Source: Buddleja alternifolia
Taxonomy: Eukaryota > Streptophyta > Magnoliopsida > Lamiales > Scrophulariaceae
DNA: 64,000 nt
Assembly: GCA_019426215.1 (NCBI GenBank)
Contig: CM033397.1
Coordinates: 26,600,480-26,664,479 of the forward strand
Direction: 5' to 3'
Within the stretch, counting starts at the first letter, position 1; every line of letters begins with the position of its first letter. Positions 55,350 through 64,000 of the stretch are shown piece after piece. The notes under the pieces were generated by a model. It was not told where the DNA came from, ran no database searches, and saw only the letters and a list, made by a program, of their open reading frames with translations. The translations under genes were made by a program, and so were the position numbers.

Positions 55350-55690
55350 TCATGGTATTTGATGTACTTCTAGCTTTTGGAAGCTTCTCCGCAATGTCTC
55401 TATGGTTTCTAGGTATTTCACCATTCTCCCTTCCTTGGCTTTGTAGGCTCCTTCAATTTGCTTTGTCACGAGCTGTGAGTCAGAATAGGCTATCAAATTC
55501 TTAGCCCCTCCCCTGAGTGACATTTTGAATCCTATGATGAACGCTTCGTATTCGGCTTCATTGTTGCTTGCCTTGAATTCAAACCTGATTGCGTATTCGA
55601 GCTGATCTCCCACAGGTGTGGTGAGAACCACCCCTGCGCCACTTCCATTCTGCGTAGCTGATCCATCAACATGCATGAGCCAGACCTTGT
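55350..55690 (-). pseudogene. Element C RNase H (second type)
   Basis: From 55676: MHVDGSATQNGSGAGVVL (Asp), ASNNEAEYEAFIIGF (Glu) and LIAYSDSQLVTKQIEGAY (Asp), all catalytic acids seen so far intact, running toward the integrase connector with EVHQIP. This is the Tat-type extra RNase H. RT and the first RNase H upstream are missing, replaced by AT-rich DNA. Confidence 0.83.
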
Positions 55691-55895
55691 ATATAGATAT
55701 ATATTAAAGTTAGATAATAGATATATATTGGTTTTAATAATAAAAATTGTCATTGGAAAAACATGAATTTTATTGGAAAAATCGTCATCGGAAAATTGTC
55801 TATCCCAAATTTCTCGAGTAGCTGCCAAGGACATTGGATCGTGCCCTTAAAGTTAGATATTAGATATATATTGGTTTTAAATAATTTTTATTTTT
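55691..55895. repeat. AT-rich filler with a direct repeat at the element C deletion
   Basis: About 40 bases (TAAAGTTAGATAATAGATAT and onward) at 55706-55745 recur with small changes at 55848-55890. The segment lies exactly where gag ends and RNase H begins, so it marks the internal deletion scar. Confidence 0.6.
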
Positions 55896-56285
55896 TATTG
55901 AATTAGTAAACAATACTGTCTCGGTTCTAATTTTGTTCATCGAAGAACATTGTTGTTGAGATCGGTATAATCCCGGGGATGCCAAATTGGGCACACCTTC
56001 AAGTTTAGAGTCTACTACCTTGCTGATAACTTTGTCAATGACACCCTCTATTCTTGCCATGAGCTGCTTCAGTTCTAGCACACTTTGAGGAGAAGCGTCC
56101 TTCCCATCGATATGCTTGCCTGGAGAATTGTCCATTTCAGGATTTTGCAGGTCATCCACTAGTAGCCTCACCAGGTTGGCCTGTGTTGTAGGCGTGGCTT
56201 GTTTGACCCCAGATGGAGACAACATCGTCTTTTTCCCATTTTCGATCAGATTTTCCACTCCCAACATATCCTCCTTTGCCATCAC
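55860..56285 (-). pseudogene. Element C gag, N-terminal fragment
   Basis: The start at 56285 (MMAKEDMLGVENLIENGKK) lies 65 bases inside the PBS. It encodes LVRLLVDDLQNPEMDNSP and VLELKQLMARIEGVIDKVIS, a helical gag N-terminus of Tat type. After about residue 115 the sequence is the AT-rich filler, so the capsid and nucleocapsid parts are gone. Assigned by position and composition more than by motif. Confidence 0.6.
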
Positions 56286-56350
56286 AGATTGTTAACTGAA
56301 AGAAAAAAAAATTGCGAAAAAAAAAATTACCTCGTCTTATTTTGCTCAGA

Positions 56351-56370
56351 ATTCCGATAGACGACACCAA
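56351..56370 (-). other. Primer binding site of element C
   Basis: The minus strand reads TTGGTGTCGTCTATCGGAAT six bases after the LTR end. PBS-like by position and similarity to other plant gypsy elements. tRNA not determined. Confidence 0.6.
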
Positions 56371-56376
56371 TTGATA

Positions 56377-57538
56377 TGTGTGGAATACGTTATATTATAT
56401 GATAATATAGTATAAAGCACAAATTAATAATAAAAATGGACACATGATATCTGTGGTTCGGTCAAAAGAAGACCTACGTCCACGGGGTAAAGTTGTTTGA
56501 TCTTTTCATTGATGTTTGGAGTAGGGATGGCAATGGGGCTGGGTCTAACGAGTACACGCCCCGGACCTGCCAAGGTTGGGGTGCATGAGTCCAAAAAAAT
56601 GGGGTCGGGTCCGAGTATCAAAATTCAAAAATAGACCGGATCCGGGGCTGGTAACTAGTCCAGCAGATACCCTCCCCGGACCCAGACCCGCCCCGATTAA
56701 TAACATAATTTTTTTTTATTTTATATATCTAATTATTATTAATATTAATTAGTATTTATAAATTATATCAAAAAAATGTTCTCAATCATTCTATCCTTCA
56801 ATAGCAAACTCTCAATCATTATATATCTAATGTTTTTGAACTTTGTACTTGTTTAGTCGTTTTGAATTTTTTTTGCGGATGACTTGTAGTGGATGTGTTT
56901 ATATTGAATAATCGATTCGATGTTATTTACTTTATTGTATATGTTTTGAATGCTTATGAGAATAAGATAGGCAAAAAAATGTCAAAAAATAGATTTTGGC
57001 TGGGTCTAACTGGTAGGACCCAGACTCGCCAGGTACCCATCGGGTCCTAGGCGGGGCGGGTCCAGGTATGAAAAATTCTTGACGGGGCGGGTCCTGAGTC
57101 CCGAGTCCTGTAATACCTGCCCCATACCCGCCTCGTTGCCATCCCTAGTTTGGAGTTGATATATATACAAGTTTGTGATGGGTAGGTAAAAAAGGTAAGT
57201 CAACTATACTAAAGATACATTTTGAAGTAGAATAAATAATGATCCTTCCATCTTGAGCTATATCTAATATGGTATAAATAATGGCTCTGCTGGCTTGATC
57301 TCCGCAGGACTATACATGAAAAGTATATCCCTTGATTGATTCTTGTCTCATCTTGCCTCCAGGGTTGCCGTATATAGCTTGCTCCACCTGTGTAGGTCCG
57401 GATCGGGCGAACCTCCAACTAAATGAATTTGAATAGAATGTCCTCTAAAAGGATCCGAGCCCATGATAATATTGGGCTTAGGCCCATAAAATATTGGTAT
57501 AATCAGTTTGGCTCAAAGACCAATTTCAACCTACATTA
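56377..57538 (-). repeat. 5' LTR of element C, interrupted by a MITE
   Basis: TGTGTGGAATACG to CAACCTACATTA on the plus strand. Without the 626-bp MITE and one 8-bp duplication it is about 530 bp, similar to the left LTR. The outer end has lost the CA. Confidence 0.75.
56522..57147. mobile_element. hAT-type MITE (626 bp) in the element C LTR
   Basis: Terminal inverted repeats TAGGGATGGCAATGGGGC and GCCTCGTTGCCATCCCTA, flanked by the 8-bp duplication GTTTGGAG (56514-56521 and 57148-57155). Subterminal GGGTCC/GGACCC-type repeats on both sides, AT-rich centre, no coding frame. An 8-bp duplication and TAGGGATGGCAA ends are typical of hAT non-autonomous elements. Confidence 0.9.
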
Positions 57539-57800
57539 TTAAAAAATTTCTATTCTCCCAATTAATATTACATATATACAAAAAAAATAAAAATACAGTC
57601 TTTTAATCTGGTCAAAATAATTGAAATACCTTCCTTGTGACATGTAACCTAGAAGATTTAGAATCACTAGAAATCACACGATTTTCATTGAATCAAATTT
57701 TTGAAGAAGATATATTACGAAGAATCATATCATCACACACACACATACAGGGATTGGAGAATTTTTTGCTTAGTTATGTGGTTTTACTCTCCCCGTCACT

Positions 57801-58594
57801 ATGCATTTAACTACGTGGTGGCAATCTTGGCGTATAGGGGTCAATAAAAATCATTCTCATCAACTTATCCTTCCGGTGATTATCGCGTGGTTCACATGGA
57901 TTGAACGGAACAAAGCAAAACACGGGGACTATGGCTTTAATCAGATCCGAATTAGAAAAAAGGTAGAATTTTATCTTCGTTTACTTGTTCAGGCTAGACT
58001 CCTTAAACCCGCGCAATGTCGAGGTGTTGGAAACTTTGCTTCTTTCTTGGGTAGTAGAAAGGCTCGGGCAGTCCAATTGAAATTTTGGATGGTGAAGTGG
58101 TGCGCGCCATCACTGGGGTGGTTCAAGCTTAACACTGATGGAGCTTCATGTGGCAATCTTGGAGAAGCGGGTTCAGGGGGGCTCGCTAGAGATCATACTG
58201 GTAAGATTTTTTTTGCATTTTTCGAGTATTTATCGATGGCTACTAATAACTATGCGGAATTGTTTGGAGTGTGGAAGGGACTAGAATTATGCTTCCAGTT
58301 CGGATTACATAAAGTTTAGGTGGAGTTGAATTATATACATATAATTATATACATATGCAACAGCCCGAAAAATGGGAATTCCATTGCATGCAACGTATTC
58401 GATTTTTGAGGTCTCGTATGGATGTTATCTTCTCCCATACTTATCGAGAAGGCAATAAGACCGCGGATTTACTGGCTAACAAGGCATGTGATGATAAAAT
58501 GTCCATGATTATGATGGAAGAAATTCCTACCAATGTTCGAGCTTGTAGCAAAATGGACCTTCTGTTTCCTAGTTTTAGGTTTAGATGGATTTAA
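57801..58594 (+). pseudogene. LINE-derived RNase H fragment
   Basis: 57801-58319 encodes the end of a zinc-finger/RT C-terminal region (IAWFTWIERNKAKHGDYGF), then an RNase H of the plant LINE type: WFKLNTDGASCGNLGEAGSG (Asp), ATNNYAELFGVWKGLEL (Glu). A stop at 58317 and AT-rich repeated bases follow. 58355-58594 continues with VIFSHTYREGNKTADLLANK, the last catalytic Asp. No RT and no endonuclease are present, so this is a 5'-truncated LINE end. It may extend to about 58760, where an AT run begins. Confidence 0.8.
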
Positions 58595-58768
58595 TTATTA
58601 GCCTATATTGTAAGGGAGTAGTACTCCTGATTTACGATGCTTCCTTAGAATCTTTTGTTAGGGAGGTAGCCTCCTTATTTATCGCTTTATCTTAAATCTA
58701 ATAAAGAAGGGATGAGAGGACCGACAACGCTCTCCCCCGCTAAGGCTTTGAGGTTCTTATAAAATATA

Positions 58769-59832
58769 TATATATATATATATCATAATATATACTATTA
58801 TATAATTGATGAACACCATATAGAAACAACTTAATTTGGATTATTATGCGGTTTTGATGAAACCTAGCAATTTTATTTTATTAATTTGGTGGAACATTAC
58901 AACTTGTAACTGACGTAATGAAACTTCGATAATTTTGGTAATGTGACTTAAGGACAATCACATGGTATTTAACATTTGATAAAAAAATGTTTTTTTTAAT
59001 TTAATCTATTTTCTAATTTTTTTTTTATTTGGTATAAATCATATAGTAAGAGGTGGCAATTTGGTTTCGGAATTATAGCTTCAACCCAACCCAATAATTT
59101 TGGGTTGGGTTGGGTGAGAAATATTTTAAGTTGGGTTCTTCCTAGGTTGGGTCCTACTGAATCTTAGTAAGTTTGGATCCAAGTGGATTCTAACTTGGCC
59201 GACATTGAGTTTTTCATAGGTGCACAATTAATTCATTGTAGATTCAACCACCAAAAAGCACTTACATTTAAAAAAATAATCTTATTGTTATAAACATCTT
59301 GAATCAACTAATAAGATCTTCTTTTATGAATACACATAACTTAAATAAGCATAAACTATATTCTTAATGTATTAACTATAAAACGTTTGTGTGTTACATC
59401 TACTATTTATACAATATATTACCATCCATATTCGAGTCTTTCACTAATAAAAGTAATTAATGAATTGAATTAATCGATTTTGATAAGAAACTTGCATGTT
59501 TCTTATTTTCATTAATGGTCGTTCACTATATCTTCGATACTTTTACACTACTCCCATGAATACCATTTGTAAAGAAAATGTGTCTTGTTAAAACCTGTCA
59601 ATGTTTAGAGATCAAGATAAGTTCTTTGTGATTATTATTTTTGATTTTATATGCTTTGACTTTGAAGTCATTGGTAAATCTTATTAATTTTTATTTTTTT
59701 GATAAATCTTATTAACGAATGCAACTCATATGAGGACCGCCTACCCTTCTCATATTTATATGTCTGTGCATATCATATACATCAAATGCTTGTATCTAAG
59801 TGGTTCTATTTTACTAATCGATAAAAGCAAAC
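58769..59832. other. AT-rich intergenic DNA
   Basis: An (AT) microsatellite at the start, then a segment with repeated GGGTTGGGT (59095-59155), otherwise nothing recognisable. Confidence 0.6.
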
Positions 59833-60080
59833 CTTTTTTTTTTTGGAAATCCTAAGGTAAATCTCCGCCGGTCACCCAACAGAACAAACTTGTCCATACG
59901 CAATAGCCCGCAAACCACTTTTGGAGGTAAGCCGCCCTGAGTTACCCATAGGCGACGGGCTCGATAAGCGCAGGGCCCCCCAGGGGAGAATTTGGGGGAG
60001 GACGGAGGAGCTCCCCAAACTATCTCCTTTCTCCCAATCCACTACATTTGGGTTTCAAACCCGGGTGGGCTCTCACGGCC
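59833..60080 (-). mobile_element. SINE (248 bp) with 10-bp target duplication
   Basis: AAAAGCAAAC at 59823-59832 and 60081-60090 flanks the insert. On the minus strand it ends in an A run (11 T on the plus strand from 59834) and carries near its 5' end a pol III B-box-like GGGTTTGAAACCC (60050-60062). The B box is only 18 bases from the 5' border, so an A box is not visible and the copy may be 5'-truncated or of an unusual type. GC-rich body, no coding capacity. Confidence 0.85.
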
Positions 60081-60500
60081 AAAAGCAAACTTTATGCTTG
60101 TGGAAAAATATAAAAATTGATTTGTCAATTTTTGATAAGAAATGAGAGAAGAGAATAAAAAAATAGAAGAAACATAAGGTGAAAAGTGAATTTAATGTGA
60201 TTAAAGGAAAATAATAGAGAAATAAAGATATATGGAGATAATAAAGTGACAAAGATGAGGGGAAATAAAAAGAAAACGTGTATAAGGACATGAGAATGAA
60301 CATGAGAGAAGAAAAAAAAACATTAGTAGAGATATAATCTGTGAGAAGAAACATGAAAGAGAAAACAATATCTGAAAAAAATATAAAAAGAAAAATTAAT
60401 TGAGAAACTCGTCAAAGTTTAAGAAAGAAGATGGCTTTGCCACAGCCCAAGATAGTTATTTTAGGTCTCTCATTTTTTCTATAATCTAAAATCTACAATC

Positions 60501-60501
<1 letters not shown>

Positions 60502-60561
<60 letters not shown>

Positions 60562-60580
60562 TTTTATTATTATTATTATA
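60502..60580. repeat. (TAA)n/(TTA)n inverted microsatellite
   Basis: A TAA run to about 60536 is followed at once by a TTA run to 60580, forming a near-perfect hairpin of about 35-bp arms. Confidence 0.9.
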
Positions 60581-60599
60581 AAAGTGTGAATGGTAAGGG

Positions 60600-63500
60600 A
60601 TGATTTACATTGCTTAACTTTTTTGTAGAGACTAAATTATCCTAATGTGAATATTATGCTAGGGAAAAAAAAAGTGAGGTTCATTAAGTAAATAAATTTA
60701 TTGTATTCATAATTAATTTAATCTATCCTTCTAAAAAATTTAATGTTAGTTCAGTGTATGCACTACTATACTAAATGAGTCAATTGTTCATTGTATATAT
60801 TCATGAGTAATTTTATATCTACTTTTTCTTCTTAGATATTATTTGACATTTTTGTAAAAATGATTGATATGTATAAGTAGTAAATAGTTTTCTATCTTCC
60901 ATCACAATTTTTTTCTAGAACACGTAATTCTTTTTTGACTAATGAGCAACGCAAAATTTTTAAATGGACTTTAAATAAATTATATAATCTATTACAATTT
61001 TCGATGTGTATTCCATATGAATTTTATAGAATGAGAAAATTTAAAAATCAAACTTGAAGAGGAGTAATGTTGAGCTGTTGGTGACATCTCGTTTTAATTT
61101 GCATGCTTTATTTATTTTGACTCTTAAAATTCAATTAAAAAACTTAGTTGAAAAGATAAGAACATAAAATCATAAATAGGCGAAAAAGTTATTTTTATAA
61201 TTATAAAAGTTCAAAAACCATGTAATTGAAAAAGAAAAAAAATATACGAGGAGAAAGATATTAATTACCTCACTTAACCTCTCGCAAAAATATACAAATG
61301 AGAATTTTGTTTACCTATTCGTTTTTGATTTTTTTATTTAACAAGAAAGAGTCATGGAATTAGTATTTTTATTTATATTTATTGATGATTTCATCTTTTC
61401 TATACTCTCTATCATTATAATAAGAATATGTTAACTGAAGAGCAAAGGAGAAATGATTTTAAACAATCTACAAAAGTACATAGGGGTCAATTTTAAATAA
61501 ATTTAGATTGGTGTCTCACTATCTTTTCTTGCATAGTGTACATGATTCTTGAAGATTCACATAATTAATGAGATTGAATAATAAATTAAATGGACATTAG
61601 ATTAGATTATCTTACATATTTAATTTTTTACCGGTACAAAAATTACATTTGAGCAGTCCCCGTATTTGTCATATATAGTATTAGTTTCCATATATAGTAG
61701 TTTTGAGTGATTTGGCTTATTCAAAATAGATGAGAAATACTATTTACATGGCAATAAGCAAATGTTTATATTCAACCACAAGATTTCCTACATAATTTAT
61801 TCTTAAAGGTCTAATTATGAGTACCAACATTTTAATCAAGCTGCAAGTGATAAAAATGATTATTCAATAACTTCTACAAATACTAATAACTTCTATAAAT
61901 ATTGAACTTGAGTTTCATAAAACATTTTCTTGAATTCTTTTTTCTGAAATAATATATTTTAAACCCAAAAAATTCTATATTGGTATAGGATTGTGCCATA
62001 ATCCATTTTATATGGCAAGAATTCAACTTAAAGTTGAGTTAACGAGATGATAAAATAATTTATGAATGTAGAAAAATAAGAACTTACAAACAGATTCAAT
62101 AATTTAGAAAAATAGAATATGATTAACTATTGCAAGGATTAAAAAAAGTAACCGGTAAACTAAGCATTTCTTCTTTTTTTCCTTTTGGATCTGTTTGTCA
62201 CATATGGTAGAGAATTGAGCTACAAAAGTTTTCAAGCATAGTACTATGTAAAAGAACATTAGATATAAGTAATTTGACTGAATTATGCAATTCTCTAAAC
62301 AAATTAGATATAGACCATATATTATTCATTGATGAATATGTTTTGTATATTTTGATTACAAATTCTATCAAGTTAAATGTCCTCCTTTTTTCAATAATAC
62401 AAACATAAAATAAAAGCAAAGCGATGTTATTGGATAAACCAAATAAAAATATTAGCACGTAATACTAGATTAAGAAAATAGAATAGAATAGAATAGTGCA
62501 CACTTTATTATTATATTGACTTGTGGGTTGCCATCAACTTAAATATTTCACTAACCTGATAAAATCTAAATCACAATTTTAATCTTACAACTATCAAGTT
62601 CGTTCAGTTATATATGTCTATGATGTCTTGCTATAATATATAAAATTTTATTTTCATACTAAAAATCATCAAAAATTGCACTTAGGTCCCCGTTTGTATG
62701 TGTTGCCCACTCGGTCTTAATCGTTACAAAATTTTCACGTTAAAGCCTACATGATAAAATTTCTAAGCACATTGAGTTCTCCATATTAAAAATGGACGGA
62801 TGTTATTAGTCAACTTTTGAAAATTGCATAAACCCCCTGAATTTTGTAAAACTAAAAAAAACTTGATTAATTAAAAAGAAAAAGAAATATAAGATTGAGG
62901 GAGTTATTTATTACTTAAATTCAAGGAGAGTTGGTGTCAGAGATGTGGTGGCAATTGCAATTAGGAGAGAAGAAGGGGGAAGGCAAGTAGTGATGATGCG
63001 GGATATGGTGGTGGCACTGCAGTGGGGATAAAAGAAGGGAAAAGTGGAGTGCGATGGGCGGGAACTAAGTCTGGGAAGTAGGTTGAGTGGGAATGTGTCG
63101 TAGGAAAGGGTGGAGTTAGGAAGACAAAGTGAGGTTGGGGTGATTTTTTTTCTTTTTTTTCATATTTGACATAATTTAGGAAGGGTTATGCAACTTTAAG
63201 AAGTTGACGAACGACTTTTATTCATTTCTCAACAGAGAGAACTCAATGTGCTTTAAAATTTTATCGGGTGATACTAGATGTGAAAGTCTCATGCAAAATA
63301 GGACAAAATGCACAACCCCTATCTTATAGAACCAAAAATATAATTTTATCTGAAAATTAAAATGAACATATGTAGTAGTAGCCCACGCTCAAGGCACGTG
63401 TATTTTGCTAGTAGTATAAATAGTGTAGATAGTGAGCGTACTACTTGACAACTCAAACTCGATGAGCCTACTGCTAATCGTACCCGCCCTAAAGTAGCGC

Positions 63501-63640
63501 ATATGTGCGTCATCGAAGTTAACGTCTTAAATCCTTGCCTCCAAGCTATCTTGCATTGTGACAATACCGGGTCGATTGTACCAAAAATTATTTACGAAAT
63601 CTTACCGTAACATTGCACTTTCTGTTCGCATATAGATCAC
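60600..63640. other. AT-rich intergenic DNA, nothing recognised
   Basis: No domain-bearing frame, no LTR ends or array. A purine-rich stretch with GGTGGTGG-like sequence is at 62930-63140. Confidence 0.6.
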
Positions 63641-63990
63641 GAAGTATCCAACTGTTTTGACAAAACTTGTCTGGAGAAAGCCAATGATCCGGGACTTTGA
63701 TTCTCGTTCTCTTCAATCACCGGATGAAGGGAAAGGTGTTATGGTGGGCTTTGACACATCTGAAGTATCATTTAAATTTACTCCATCAACTCTTACGGAT
63801 CTTAGACCGGTTGTAACCTTGCCCCGTACGTGAAGGTACTAGCAACCTTTTATTTAAACCTGCTGAAGAGAACCCGAACCATTTAGCTAATCGTAAACGT
63901 GTTGCTTGTGCTGGTGATCTCAATTGTGATGACAATTTCTCAAACCAAAAAATTTCTTTCTTGGGTCATGACCCCTGCGACTAAAGAAGT
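63640..63990 (+). pseudogene. Possible coding remnant, unidentified
   Basis: Two plus-strand stretches read unusually well for this AT-rich region: about 63640-63831 (SRSLQSPDEGKGVMVGFDTS, LTDLRPVVTLPRT, stop) and, in another frame, about 63834-63983 (LLFKPAEENPNHLANRKRV, DLNCDDNFSNQKISFLGHD, stop). Joined by a frame change they could be the end of a transposon ORF. I do not recognise the family. Confidence 0.3.
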
Positions 63991-64000
63991 TGTTAAGACT

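Larger units (their letters stand above)
47365..57538 (-). mobile_element. Decayed Tat-like gypsy element C
   Basis: Two diverged LTRs: left 47365-47866 and right 56377-57538, the latter with a MITE inside. They share GTGGTTCGGTCAAAA, GACCTACGTCCACGG and other blocks. The PPT AGTTGGGGGGGACTAT is next to the left LTR and a PBS TTGGTGTCGTCTATCGGAA next to the right one. On the minus strand there is a short gag piece, a second-type RNase H and integrase; PR and RT are missing. On the plus strand, between pol and the 3' LTR, lies an antisense gene with introns. A solo LTR is inserted at 48183-49841. No target duplication is recognisable, in keeping with age. Confidence 0.82.

Noticed and set aside
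59050..59210. A second hAT MITE suggested by GGTGGCAATTTGG and repeated GGGTTGGGT
   Set aside because: No matching inverted end and no 8-bp duplication found within the following kilobase.
60045..60070. A tRNA gene around GGGTTTGAAACCC
   Set aside because: No cloverleaf, no A box, no anticodon arm. The sequence sits inside a SINE with its own target duplication.
1..64000. Chromovirus assignment for the gypsy elements
   Set aside because: No chromodomain after the integrases. The double RNase H, the antisense gene and the PBS types indicate Tat and Athila lineages.

Overview
This window is repeat-rich intergenic DNA from a flowering plant, most likely a eudicot. It is AT-rich and built almost entirely of nested LTR retrotransposons of plant lineages: Ty3/gypsy Tat-like and Athila-like elements and Ty1/copia elements. 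I see no convincing intact host gene, no tRNA or rRNA gene and no CRISPR. Species and chromosome cannot be told from the sequence alone.

Layout. (1) 1-8488: a Tat-like gypsy element on the minus strand (A1), cut at its 3' side by the window start. A 1.78 kb solo LTR is inserted in it (3059-4837, target duplication GTGAT). (2) 8489-8910: unassigned flank. (3) 8911-16402: a second Tat-like element (A2) on the minus strand, without a recognisable 3' LTR. It is broken by the left end of an Athila-like element (16403-18770). (4) 18779-28627: a near copy of 8969-18770, so about 9.8 kb is present twice in tandem. The join is surrounded by indel-rich sequence. (5) 26206-38139: a complete Athila-like element with two almost identical 1.27 kb LTRs and target duplication CCAAT, inserted in the gag of the second Tat copy (A3). 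A3 resumes at 38140 and ends with its 5' LTR at 40235. (6) 40341-45690: an old copia remnant interrupted by a short-LTR, Ale-like copia element (40914-45068, target duplication ACCAT). (7) 45691-47364: noncoding, LTR-like DNA. (8) 47365-57538: a decayed Tat-like element (C) on the minus strand that lost PR, RT and most of gag. It holds another solo LTR (48183-49841, target duplication ATAAC) and a hAT-type MITE (56522-57147). (9) 57539-64000: AT-rich DNA with a LINE RNase H fragment, a SINE with a 10-bp target duplication, and microsatellites.

How the parts work together. In the minus-strand elements the order is 5' LTR, PBS, gag, PR, RT, RNase H, IN, polypurine tract, 3' LTR. The Tat-like A elements carry two RNase H domains. 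Both A2/A3 and C carry, between pol and the 3' LTR and on the opposite strand, an extra gene that reads through only if GT-AG or GC-AG introns are removed. In A2 these are four consecutive phase-1 introns. The Athila element has an additional ORF downstream of pol, and an array of 14-bp GC palindromes directly upstream of its LTR TATA box. An inverted two-copy version of that palindrome module lies upstream of the additional ORF.

Almost every coding region is broken by stops, frameshifts or deletions. Even the youngest element (Athila) has lost the segment with the first integrase catalytic Asp.
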